A stretch of DNA of 64,000 nucleotides from an uncultured Clostridia bacterium (lineage in GTDB: Bacteria > Bacillota > Clostridia > Christensenellales > Aristaeellaceae): positions 1 through 64,000 of the forward strand of contig CANOHT010000004.1 of the NCBI GenBank assembly GCA_947565865.1, read 5' to 3'. The notes under the pieces were generated by a model. That model saw nothing but the letters and a program-made list of their open reading frames with translations. It made no database searches and had not been told where the DNA came from. Shown here piece by piece: positions 1 through 7,133 of the stretch (the stretch's first letter is position 1; every line of letters begins with the position of its first letter). Position numbers and translations under genes: made by a program.

Positions 1-1
1 A

Positions 2-190
2 AGTACCGCGCCGCCAGTGGCGGATGAAGCGGTACGCAGTTCCAATGAGGCACAGGGCGGGGACAGCGCCTGCGTCCCCGCGACATTGCCGAATTGTGGA
101 TCGTCACTCATGCAGGTTAACTTTGGCGGCCCCCAATCCTCTTTGGTACTTTCTCTGAAGAGAAAGTACAACCAAACATGCTCCGTAGCC
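2..190 (+). repeat. Structured interspersed repeat, family 1, copy A
   Basis: This stretch matches the reverse complement of about 33118-33309 over nearly its whole length, at roughly 80-85% identity by eye. It begins with an imperfect hairpin (GTACCGC ... GCGGTAC enclosing GCCGCC/GGCGG) and ends with a perfect one (GTACTTTCTCT-GA-AGAGAAAGTAC, about 147-170). A short open frame crosses it, but no protein family is recognisable and the other copy does not keep it. It is best read as a non-coding structured or MITE-like element. Confidence 0.75.
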
Positions 191-301
191 TTTCAAGAAC
201 TTAATCTATCAGAAATGAAAAGGCATCCTCACACAGTTAAACATTCAGGATAACAGCTTCGCCCTTCGGCCCGCGCGACACCCTTTGAGCCCCTCCAGGG
301 G

Positions 302-1177
302 TTATTCCCCATTCCATTTGGCAAAGCCTTCGCCCAAAGCCTCAAAGGCCTCCGTGATAAACATGAACGCCGCCTCATCCTCCTCGCGGACGATGTTTTT
401 CAGACGCGCCACCTCCATGGGACTGCATACGCACAGAATCACAGGCCGTTCCCTGCCGGAATAAGCGCCTTTGGCTTCCAGGAGCGTCGCGCCCCGATCC
501 ATTTCCTTCATGACGCGCTGCGTCACGCGCTCCCATCGCTCCGTCATGATATAGCACGCCTTGTTGGAGGACACGCCAGTGAGCACCATGTCCAGCACCT
601 TGCTGGTCACCACAATGGCAATCAGCGCGTACAGGGCCTCGGTAATGCCGATGGTCATGGCCGCGCCCGCCACCACCAGACCGTCAATCATCATCAGGAA
701 CATGCCCATGCTGATGGCGGGCACGCGCCGATGCACCATCCTGGCTACCATATCGGTGCCGCCAGTGGTCGCGCCGCCGCGCAGGATCAGCCCCAGGCCC
801 GCCCCCAGCGCCGCGCCGCCAAAGAGGCTGCCCAGCAGCGGATCGACGGTGACGGCGGGCAGGCGGATCAAATCAATGCTCAGGGAAAACAGCACCGTCG
901 CCACCAAGCTGCGGACAACGAACACCCGGCCCATGGCCTTCCACCCAATGAGAAACAGCGGTATGTTCAGCAGCATGCTGGTTGTACCCACAGGAACGTT
1001 GAGCACATAGTTCAGGATGGTGGCTACGCCAGTCAGGCCGCCCGGCGCAATGTTGTTGGGCAGCAGGAACAGAGGATAAGCCGCTCCGCCCACAGCGCAG
1101 CCCAGCACAATCAGCAGGTATGCCGTCAGCGTCTCCCGGCGTACATTTTGATCCCGCCATTTATCCATCAGGTTCAT
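302..1177 (-). CDS. YitT family membrane protein
   Basis: Predicted integral membrane protein of 291 residues in the YitT family (DUF161 membrane region followed by a soluble DUF2179 domain). Several hydrophobic segments span residues ~15-190. A glycine-rich GGATTGGTDMVAR stretch near the middle is typical of the family, and the soluble C-terminal ~90 residues follow. The start is set by AAGGAGG at 1182-1190. The start overlaps the 3' end of the upstream mazF-like gene by 17 bases, so the two are probably translated together. The transported substrate is unknown. A second, divergent YitT gene lies at 57910-58776. Confidence 0.85.
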   Translation of the reverse strand: MNLMDKWRDQNVRRETLTAYLLIVLGCAVGGAAYPLFLLPNNIAPGGLTGVATILNYVLNVPVGTTSMLLNIPLFLIGWKAMGRVFVVRSLVATVLFSLSIDLIRLPAVTVDPLLGSLFGGAALGAGLGLILRGGATTGGTDMVARMVHRRVPAISMGMFLMMIDGLVVAGAAMTIGITEALYALIAIVVTSKVLDMVLTGVSSNKACYIMTERWERVTQRVMKEMDRGATLLEAKGAYSGRERPVILCVCSPMEVARLKNIVREEDEAAFMFITEAFEALGEGFAKWNGE

Positions 1178-1544
1178 GACTGCCTCCTTGTCTTTTGCCG
1201 ATCTCCCTGGCCCCCATGGACAGCGCCAGCGCCTTGTCCAGCCGCCGCATGGCTTCGGGCGTCAGTACCCCCAAGCGCTTGCTGAGCCTCGACTTTTCCA
1301 GCGTCCGCACCTGCTCGGTGAGGATCACCGAATCCCGTCTCAGCCCGCTTTCCGCCGCTGTGATTGGCACATGAACCGGCAGATGCGCCTTTTTGTCCCT
1401 GGTGGTCACAGCAGCCACTATCACCGTGGTGCTGTGCTGGTTGCCTATATTATTCTGGATGATAACGACCGGCCGTATTCCGCCCTGCTCCGAGCCCACG
1501 ACCGGGTCGAGATCGGCCCGATAAATTTCTCCACGTTTCATCAT
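1161..1544 (-). CDS. mazF: MazF/PemK-type mRNA interferase toxin (orphan)
   Basis: Protein of 127 residues with the MazF/PemK fold: N-terminal MKRGEIYRADLDPVVGSEQGG, the RPVVIIQN core strand, a TVIVAAVTT segment and a ..DSVILTEQVRTL.. segment, all hallmarks of EndoA/NdoA-like ribosome-independent endoribonucleases. The start chosen is the first of two adjacent ATGs (1544), six bases after GGAG; a longer frame to 1568 lacks homology. No antitoxin gene is evident upstream (1545-1776), although most MazF toxins are paired. The stop overlaps the YitT start, so the two form an operon. The toxin is either neutralised from elsewhere or acts as a housekeeping RNase. Confidence 0.85.
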   Translation of the reverse strand: MMKRGEIYRADLDPVVGSEQGGIRPVVIIQNNIGNQHSTTVIVAAVTTRDKKAHLPVHVPITAAESGLRRDSVILTEQVRTLEKSRLSKRLGVLTPEAMRRLDKALALSMGAREIGKRQGGSHEPDG

Positions 1545-1585
1545 GTCACACTCCGTCCGGGAAGTCAAGAGGGCGGCGCAAATTT

Positions 1586-1602
1586 TTATGCACTATGCAT
1601 AA
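1586..1602. promoter_or_regulatory. Palindrome upstream of mazF (candidate operator)
   Basis: Perfect inverted repeat TTATGCA-N3-TGCATAA, about 40 bases upstream of the mazF start. An AT-rich palindrome here, in otherwise GC-rich DNA, is where an autoregulatory site of a toxin promoter would sit. No regulator is identified, so the function is inferred from position only. Confidence 0.4.
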
Positions 1603-1716
1603 ACCGCCTGCCCCTGCATCCTATGCGGCCCGGAGGGCGTCTGTGTCCGCCAGAGCATCCGCCACCCGCCTTCTCCTGTCACGAGGTACGGACATCTGCT
1701 AATTTTCGCGCCGTCC

Positions 1717-1750
1717 TTCGACGCTCGTCCGCCGTGCGCCGCGTTATACT
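1717..1750 (+). promoter_or_regulatory. Candidate Spo0A-type promoter of spoIIGA-sigE
   Basis: A -10-like TATACT (1745-1750) lies 27 bases before the spoIIGA start. TTCGACG at 1717-1723, one mismatch from the Spo0A box complement TTCGNCA, sits 21 bases upstream of it. In Bacillus subtilis the spoIIG promoter has Spo0A boxes and widely spaced -35/-10 elements. The resemblance is suggestive but rests on short motifs. Confidence 0.35.
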
Positions 1751-1776
1751 GCTGAAACAAGAAAGGAGCGGCGACC

Positions 1777-2577
1777 ATGCGGATAAGCGGCTATCTGTAT
1801 GTGCTGGAACAGTGGGTCTGCTCCCTGAGTCTGCTGGTGGCCCTGGGCACGGCGGCCGGGCTGACCCGGCGCTCCCTGCCCCGGCTGCTTTCCACAGCCG
1901 CGCTGGATGCCCTAGCCGCGCTGGCCACCGCCTTCCTGCCAGACAGCCGCCTCCGTCTCCTGACCATGCTGCCGGTAACGGCGCTGTCTCCCCTGGCGGC
2001 ATGGCCCGGCGTCCCCCGCGCGCTGCGGGGCAGATTGGCACTTCAGTGTCTGGCGCTCTCCCTGAGCCTTTCAGGGGCCATGCGGCTGTTCAGCGGCATA
2101 CCGCTGCCCGGCTGGGCGCTGCTGCTCATCCTTGGCGGGGCTTTGCCTGCGCTGGCCGGAAGGCTGCGCCGTCACAGCGGCGTCCGCTGCGCGGCGGTCG
2201 ATATTCTCCATGGCGCGGGCCGTGTGTCACTCACCGCCCTGGTGGATACCGGAAACCTCCTGCGCGACCCCATCACAGGGCTTCCCGTCATCGTGGTCTC
2301 CCGCAGGGCCGCCCAGCGACTCCTTCCTCCCGCCCCATCCGGGGAGCTTCCGCCGGGAACACGGCTGATCAGCGTCCGCACCGTCGCGGGCCCTTCGCTG
2401 ATGCCCGTTTTTCGCCCTCAGCTGATCCATTTGCTTCAGGACGGCATATGGCGCCGCGTCCATGCCATGGTGGGCCTGTCCCCGGATGGCTATGACGGCG
2501 TTCAGGCGCTGGTGCCCGCCAGCTTAATCGACCAGGACGAGGCCGCCGCGCCTGTCCCCATCACACAAGGAGGCTGA
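1777..2577 (+). CDS. spoIIGA: Sporulation sigma-E processing peptidase SpoIIGA
   Basis: Membrane-embedded aspartic protease that removes the N-terminal pro-sequence of sigma-E in the mother cell after a signal from the forespore. The 266-residue protein has an N-terminal half rich in hydrophobic segments (~residues 5-130) and a soluble half containing the catalytic motif TALVDTGNLLRDP, with the presumed active-site Asp at residue 157, as in the SpoIIGA family. sigE starts four bases downstream behind AAGGAGG, the conserved spoIIGA-sigE gene pair. The start ATG follows AAAGGAG. Length and gene order are normal. Confidence 0.95.
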   Translation: MRISGYLYVLEQWVCSLSLLVALGTAAGLTRRSLPRLLSTAALDALAALATAFLPDSRLRLLTMLPVTALSPLAAWPGVPRALRGRLALQCLALSLSLSGAMRLFSGIPLPGWALLLILGGALPALAGRLRRHSGVRCAAVDILHGAGRVSLTALVDTGNLLRDPITGLPVIVVSRRAAQRLLPPAPSGELPPGTRLISVRTVAGPSLMPVFRPQLIHLLQDGIWRRVHAMVGLSPDGYDGVQALVPASLIDQDEAAAPVPITQGG

Positions 2578-2581
2578 TACC

Positions 2582-3307
2582 ATGACCATGACCTTCCGCC
2601 TGATCTCCCTGGCCCGTGAGCAGCTGACCGCCATGCTTTCCCGGCTGACGCCCAGCGAGCTGTACTATATCGGCGGGCCCGATCCCCTGCCCGCTCCCCT
2701 GACCCATGAGGAGGAGCTGGCGCTGGTCAGCCGCCTCCCGGAGGACGACGGAGCCATTCGCCGCACGCTCATCGAGCGGAACCTGCGCCTGGTGGTCTTC
2801 ATCGCCCGGAAGTTTGAGAACACCGGCGTCATGCTGGAAGACCTTATTTCCATCGGCACCATCGGCCTCATCAAGGCCGTCAACACCTTCGATCCGCAGA
2901 AGAAGATCAAGCTGGCCACCTATGCCAGCCGCTGCATTGAAAACGAGGTGCTGATGTTCCTGCGCCGCCACAGCCGCACCAAGCTGGAGGTCTCCTTGGA
3001 CGAACCGCTCAAAACTGACTGGGACGGCAATGAGCTGCTCCTCTCCGACGTGCTGGGTACCGACGCGGATACCGTGTACCGCTCCCTGGAGGAGACCGCA
3101 GAAAAGCAGATGCTTTTCGCGGCCCTGTCCCACCTGTCTCCTCGGGAGCAGAAGATCATGAACCTCCGCTTTGGTCTTTCCGGCCAGCCGGAAATGACGC
3201 AAAAAGAGGTGGCGGATGTTCTGGGTATCAGCCAAAGCTACATCTCCCGCCTGGAAAAGCGGATTCTTCAGCGGCTGCACGGGGAAATGATGCGGCAGGC
3301 AAACTGA
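2582..3307 (+). CDS. sigE: RNA polymerase sporulation sigma factor sigma-E
   Basis: Mother-cell sigma factor of early sporulation, 241 residues. An N-terminal pro-region of about 28 residues ends at LYYIGG, the position where SpoIIGA cleaves pro-sigma-E in Bacillus. Region 2 is near-canonical (NLRLVVFIARKF, ISIGTIGLIKAVNTFD, KLATYASRCIENEVLMFLRR), as is DWDGNELLLSDVLGTD. Region 4 ends with the helix-turn-helix VADVLGISQSYISRLEKRI. It is directly downstream of spoIIGA and upstream of sigG, the classical clostridial/bacillar arrangement. A terminator at 3396-3431 separates it from sigG, so sigG can be transcribed independently. Confidence 0.96.
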   Translation: MTMTFRLISLAREQLTAMLSRLTPSELYYIGGPDPLPAPLTHEEELALVSRLPEDDGAIRRTLIERNLRLVVFIARKFENTGVMLEDLISIGTIGLIKAVNTFDPQKKIKLATYASRCIENEVLMFLRRHSRTKLEVSLDEPLKTDWDGNELLLSDVLGTDADTVYRSLEETAEKQMLFAALSHLSPREQKIMNLRFGLSGQPEMTQKEVADVLGISQSYISRLEKRILQRLHGEMMRQAN

Positions 3308-3395
3308 GCGCCGGCTCAGGGGAACGCCGGGAGCACAGGGCGCTGCCTGCTGCCTGAACGGCGCGGGCGCGCGGCGCCTCTGCACACGGCAAATA

Positions 3396-3431
3396 GCGCC
3401 GAAGCAATTGGCTTCGGCGCCTTTCTTTTTT
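3396..3431 (+). terminator. Intrinsic terminator between sigE and sigG
   Basis: Perfect 10-bp stem GCGCCGAAGC/GCTTCGGCGC with a five-base loop, followed by CTTTCTTTTTT. Confidence 0.9.
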
Positions 3432-3529
3432 AAAAAACTTTTCTGATTTTGTTACCTTTTGTCACCCTTGTTTAGGAGGTGAAATCCGGTGCCATACTCC
3501 ATACATCCAGTTTGCAGGAGGCATGAGGT

Positions 3530-4312
3530 ATGGCGTACAGCAAAGTTGAAATCTGCGGTGTGGACACGGGTTCCCTGCCGGTTTTATCGGCTGAACGGAT
3601 GCGGGAATTGTTTCCCCTGGTCAAAAGCGGCGACAAGAGCGCCCGGGAGGAATTTATCCAGGGCAATCTTCGCCTGGTGCTTTCCGTGATTCAGCGCTTC
3701 TCCGGCCGCGGGGAAAACGCGGACGATTTATTCCAGGTTGGGTGTATCGGCCTGATGAAGGCCCTGGACAATTTCGATACCACGCTCAACGTTCGCTTCT
3801 CCACCTATGCGGTGCCCATGATTATCGGTGAAATCCGCCGCTATCTGCGTGACAACAACGTGATCCGGGTCAGCCGCTCCATGCGGGACACCGCCTATAA
3901 GGCCCTTCAGGCCCGGGACCGGCTGCAAAGCCAGTGGAACAGGGAGCCAACCGTATCGGAAATCGCAGAGGAAATGCACATTCCCCGTGAAGACGTGATT
4001 TTCGCGCTGGAAGCCATCCAGGACCCGGTGAGCCTCTTCGAGCCCGTCTACAACGACGGCGGCGACGCCCTGTACATTATGGATCAGGTGCGGGATGAAA
4101 GCTGCCGCGACGATGCCTGGCTGGAGGAAATCGCCATCAAAGAGGCCATGCAGCGGCTGAACGATCGGGAAAAGAAAATTCTTCGGCTTCGATTCTTTGA
4201 GGGAAGAACGCAAATGGAGGTAGCGGGGGAAATCGGCATCAGCCAAGCCCAGGTGTCCCGGCTGGAAAAGAACGCGCTGCTTCATATGCGCAAGCATGTG
4301 CAGGTGACCTGA
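3530..4312 (+). CDS. sigG: RNA polymerase sporulation sigma factor sigma-G
   Basis: Late forespore sigma factor, 260 residues, highly similar to SpoIIIG. It opens with the signature KVEICGVDTGSLPVL. Region 2 follows (NLRLVLSVIQRF, DDLFQVGCIGLMKALDNFD, RFSTYAVPMIIGEIRRYLRD), then region 3 with VSLFEPVYNDGGDALYIMDQ. Region 4 ends in the helix-turn-helix EIGISQAQVSRLEKNAL. The start has GGAGG eight bases upstream. The order spoIIGA-sigE-sigG is that of most spore-formers, and the terminator before it fits separate forespore expression. Confidence 0.96.
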   Translation: MAYSKVEICGVDTGSLPVLSAERMRELFPLVKSGDKSAREEFIQGNLRLVLSVIQRFSGRGENADDLFQVGCIGLMKALDNFDTTLNVRFSTYAVPMIIGEIRRYLRDNNVIRVSRSMRDTAYKALQARDRLQSQWNREPTVSEIAEEMHIPREDVIFALEAIQDPVSLFEPVYNDGGDALYIMDQVRDESCRDDAWLEEIAIKEAMQRLNDREKKILRLRFFEGRTQMEVAGEIGISQAQVSRLEKNALLHMRKHVQVT

Positions 4313-4335
4313 AGCGGCAGCCGGTTCCGCGCCGC

Positions 4336-4728
4336 TTACAGTGCGATGGAGGGCGCAAAAAGCTCGCTGAGGGTCGCCGGATAAAACGGACGCTGATGGT
4401 GAACGTAAAACGCCAGATAAAACAGCACCTCCCGGGGCGCAGGCTGTCGGTTCAGACACTTGCCGATGATCTGCATCATCTGCTCCCCATCCAGGGACTC
4501 CCAGCACAGCATGGCCAGGCGTTCCACAGATTTGGCTATGGTTGATTCTTTTTTTCTGACCTTCTCAGCAACGACAGGATAGATGTCCGTGGTGACATGG
4601 ATATCGCTCTGGGTCATTTTTTCGCGGTAAAGAAGGTCACTGGTTTGCTCTACCGCAACCACAAGGGGTCTGATGTCTGAACGAACCGGCCCTAAAATAA
4701 GTCTGAGCAATTCTTCCGTTATTGACAT
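4336..4728 (-). CDS. Free-standing Spo0A C-terminal (DNA-binding) domain protein
   Basis: Protein of 130 residues that resembles the DNA-binding effector domain of the sporulation master regulator Spo0A without a receiver domain. The segment DIHVTTDIYPVVAEKVRKKE followed by STIAKSVERLAMLCWE aligns with the Spo0A pattern (VTK..YP.IAKK.NTT.SRVERAIRHAIEVAW). The last ~35 residues (NRQPAPREVLFYLAFYVHHQ) are unlike Spo0A. It converges on sigG with 23 bases between the stops. It may be a transcription factor or a decoy at Spo0A sites; function is inferred from the fold only. Confidence 0.7.
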   Translation of the reverse strand: MSITEELLRLILGPVRSDIRPLVVAVEQTSDLLYREKMTQSDIHVTTDIYPVVAEKVRKKESTIAKSVERLAMLCWESLDGEQMMQIIGKCLNRQPAPREVLFYLAFYVHHQRPFYPATLSELFAPSIAL

Positions 4729-4761
4729 ATTAGAACCCGCCTTACTCTATATGATAGACAT

Positions 4762-4800
4762 ATCATAACAGAAAAATTCCGCTTGTAAACATTTGCGACA
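4762..4800 (-). promoter_or_regulatory. Promoter of the Spo0A_C gene, with palindrome and 0A-like box
   Basis: Reading minus, TTTACA (4784-4789) and TATGAT (4762-4767) are spaced by 16 bases. The -10 overlaps the palindrome ATGATA-N4-TATCAT (4751-4766). Immediately upstream is TGTCGCA (4794-4800), one mismatch from the Spo0A box TGNCGAA, which would fit feedback from Spo0A. Confidence 0.45.
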
Positions 4801-5302
4801 CTTTTAGACACAAATATTCTATTTTTGCGAAACTTCAGCATTTTGTGCCATCACGAAAGAGAAAAAACCGCGCTGACTCACCAGCAATCAGCCAAAGCCA
4901 GCCGATTGAATGAAGGAGATACAGTCCTCTCTGGCCGCCGTCACATCAGCCAAGCGGCATTGCCGCGAAAAAACAGGCGGGCACGATTGTCGCATTGCTT
5001 TCAAGACCAGCCTGTCAAAAAGAAGCCGGGCGAGCGATCAGGACATTGCCTAACTGAAAAAAAGCGGCTTCTGCCACTTTCTCTGAGGGGGCTTGCCCCG
5101 TTTCAGTCCACAGCCTTACGGGGAGAACGGCGTTGCCGTTCTCCCCGTCTTTCGACTGCATCAGGAAGCCATTGCCGCTGAAAAGCACGAAACCCGCCAT
5201 GCAGGAGCTTCACCCTGTTTCAGCGCCTTGAAGGAGCTCGCCGGTTTGGAATCGGCCATCAAGTCACATTAAGCCGGTCCTTCTTTACTCAGACGTTGTT
5301 GA
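4801..5302. other. Intergenic region with diverged structured repeat
   Basis: No convincing gene. A 118-codon open frame at 4825-5181 has no recognisable protein features. About 5050-5175 holds hairpins that look like a decayed copy of the dispersed repeat at 6942-7133: a GGGGCTTGCCCC element, a palindrome GGGGAGAACGGC/GCCGTTCTCCCC around 5118-5144, and a GGAAGCC end. Confidence 0.5.
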
Positions 5303-6583
5303 TTATCCGATAAACGACTTGCCGCCCATATACATTCGAAGCGCTTCAGGAATCCGCACACGGCCGTCCGCCTCCAGGTTGTTTTCCAGGAAGGCAATGA
5401 GCATCCGGGGCGGCGCGACGCAGGTATTATTCAGCGTATGGGCAAAGTACTTGCGGCCGTCCTCGCCCTTGACGCGAATCTGCAGCCGGCGGGCCTGAGC
5501 ATCGCCCAGGTTGGAGCAGGAGCCGACCTCGAAATACTTCTTCTGCCGGGGAGACCACGCCTCCACGTCCACCGACTTCACCTTCAGATCGGCCAGGTCG
5601 CCGGAGCAGCATTCCAGTGTGCGCACCGGGATATCCAGCGAGCGGAAGAAGTCCACCGTGTTCTTCCAAAGCCGCTCATACCACATGGGGCTGTCCTCCG
5701 GCTTACAGACCACGATCATTTCCTGCTTTTCAAACTGATGGATGCGGTAAACGCCCCGCTCCTCAATGCCGTGGGCGCCCACCTCCTTGCGGAAGCAGGG
5801 GCTGTAGGAGGTCAGGGTCTGAGGCAGCTGACCCTCATCCAGGATGGTATCGATGAACTTGCCGATCATCGAATGCTCGGAGGTACCGATGAGGTACAGA
5901 TCCTCGCCCTCGATCTTGTACATCATATTTTCCATCTCGGCAAAGGACATGACGCCCGTCACCACGCTGCCGTGAATCATATACGGCGGAATGCAGTAGG
6001 TGAAGCCGCGATCGATCATGAAGTCCCGGGCGTAGGACAGCACGGCGCTGTGCAGCCGGGCGATGTCGCCGGTGAGGTAATAAAAGCCGTTGCCGGAGGT
6101 CTTACGGGCGGAATCCAGGTCGATGCCGCTGAGCCGCTCCATGATGTCCACATGGTAGGGCACCTCAAAGTCCGGCGTCACCGGCTCCCCGAAGCGCTCC
6201 ACCTCTACGTTCTCGCTGTCGTCCCGGCCCACAGGCACACTGGGATCGATGATGTTGGGGATCACCAGCATCCGCTTGCGGATTTCCTGCTGGTAGGTCT
6301 CCTCCTTCTCCTCCAGGCCGGCCAGCTCGGCCTTGATCTGCGCCACCTGGGCCTTGGCGGCCTCCGCCTCGTCCTTCAGGCCCTTGCCCATCAGCGCGCC
6401 GATCTGCTTGGAGACAATTTTGAGCTGGCCCCGCAGGCCGTCCGCCTGCTGGATGGCCTTGCGGTAGCTCACATCCAGCTCGGCCACCTCGTCCACCAGG
6501 GGGAGCTTATGTTCCTGGAACTTCTTGCGGATGTTTTCCTTCACCAATTCCGGGTTGTTGCGAATCAGGTTGATGTCGATCAT
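5303..6583 (-). CDS. serS: Seryl-tRNA synthetase
   Basis: Charges tRNA-Ser with serine in the cytoplasm. The 426-residue protein has the class II SerRS layout. The N-terminal long coiled-coil tRNA-binding arm (~residues 1-105) starts MIDINLIRNNPELVKENIRK. The catalytic domain holds motif 2 (..GIEERGVYRIHQFEKQEM..) and motif 3 (TCVAPPRMLIAFLENN). The RCFRKEVGAHG-type segment before motif 2 reads PCFRKEVGAHG. The start is fixed by AAGGAGG at 6590-6597. Expression is very likely controlled by the serine T-box leader directly upstream. Length is normal for the family. Confidence 0.97.
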   Translation of the reverse strand: MIDINLIRNNPELVKENIRKKFQEHKLPLVDEVAELDVSYRKAIQQADGLRGQLKIVSKQIGALMGKGLKDEAEAAKAQVAQIKAELAGLEEKEETYQQEIRKRMLVIPNIIDPSVPVGRDDSENVEVERFGEPVTPDFEVPYHVDIMERLSGIDLDSARKTSGNGFYYLTGDIARLHSAVLSYARDFMIDRGFTYCIPPYMIHGSVVTGVMSFAEMENMMYKIEGEDLYLIGTSEHSMIGKFIDTILDEGQLPQTLTSYSPCFRKEVGAHGIEERGVYRIHQFEKQEMIVVCKPEDSPMWYERLWKNTVDFFRSLDIPVRTLECCSGDLADLKVKSVDVEAWSPRQKKYFEVGSCSNLGDAQARRLQIRVKGEDGRKYFAHTLNNTCVAPPRMLIAFLENNLEADGRVRIPEALRMYMGGKSFIG

Positions 6584-6599
6584 GGCTGCTTCCTCCTTG

Positions 6600-6831
6600 A
6601 AAAGAAATAGAGCCTCTCATGCCCTTGCCGGGACGAGAAGCTCGCGTTGCCACCCAGTTTGCCGACGCCCAGGCGCCGACCACTCATCGCGCTGTAAGGG
6701 GCGCGCCCCGCAGACTCCTCGCCTGCGCCCACCGGGAATGGAATGCTCCGCATGCCGCGCCGCCTCGCATCCACCGGCGGCTTTCTGAAGCTGACTTGAC
6801 GGAACCGTTTCCCGTTGCCGGGCCTATGAAC
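6600..6831 (-). ncRNA. T-box riboswitch leader of serS
   Basis: The ~230-nt leader between the promoter and serS carries the diagnostic T-box core AACTGGGTGGCAACGCG (about 6644-6660, minus). It is followed by a terminator hairpin (arms 6611-6625 and 6631-6644) and a U-rich run (6601-6608). T-boxes read uncharged tRNA and relieve termination. The serine specifier codon was not assigned because stem I could not be folded by hand, so specificity is inferred from the gene controlled. Confidence 0.85.
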
Positions 6832-6837
6832 AGGGTT

Positions 6838-6866
6838 ATTATACGATAGATCGTGCCGGTTTGCAA
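6838..6866 (-). promoter_or_regulatory. Promoter of the serS T-box transcript
   Basis: Minus strand: -35 TTGCAA (6861-6866), 17-base spacer, -10 TATAAT (6838-6843). Confidence 0.85.
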
Positions 6867-6941
6867 GGTTTTTTTGCGGGAAGAGAAAGGTATGAGCACA
6901 CAAACCCCGTCAACCTTGCCGGATGTCCCCAAAGCCCCCGG

Positions 6942-7133
6942 GGTGGCGTCGGAGGGGCCGCAGCCCCTTCGACTTCCATTCAAAAACCGGCGACATGTGC
7001 GCCGGTTTTTGCGCTTTTCGATGCGAAAAGCTTCCTTACACGCCCTCACGGCCGGGAGAACGGCTTCGCCGTTCGACCAGTGAGGACGTGCAAAACTCGT
7101 CAAAGTGGCATAGCCACTTTGACGACCCCCTTT
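6942..7133 (+). repeat. Structured dispersed repeat, family 2, copy a
   Basis: Chain of four or more hairpins: AGGGGC-CGCA-GCCCCT; AAAAACCGGCG/CGCCGGTTTTT (6982-6992/7000-7010); GCTTTTCG-ATG-CGAAAAGC (7013-7031); an arm CACG.CCTCAC/GTGAGG.CGTG enclosing GAACGGC-TTC-GCCGTTC; and GTCAAAGTGGC-ATA-GCCACTTTGAC. The same chain recurs at 35991-36187 (inverted) and 49081-49265. Its right end reaches the stop codon of the minus-strand LCP gene, so the last hairpin may also terminate that transcript. Confidence 0.85.

Noticed and set aside
17..253. 78-codon frame at the left edge
   Set aside because: Lies inside the family 1 repeat, and the second copy does not conserve the frame.
1593..1778. Possible antitoxin gene upstream of mazF
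   Set aside because: The 61-codon frame has no ribosome site, no antitoxin-like motif, and overlaps the divergent spoIIGA promoter.
4825..5181. 118-codon plus-strand frame
   Set aside because: Covers repeat-like hairpins, lacks a ribosome site and resembles no protein.
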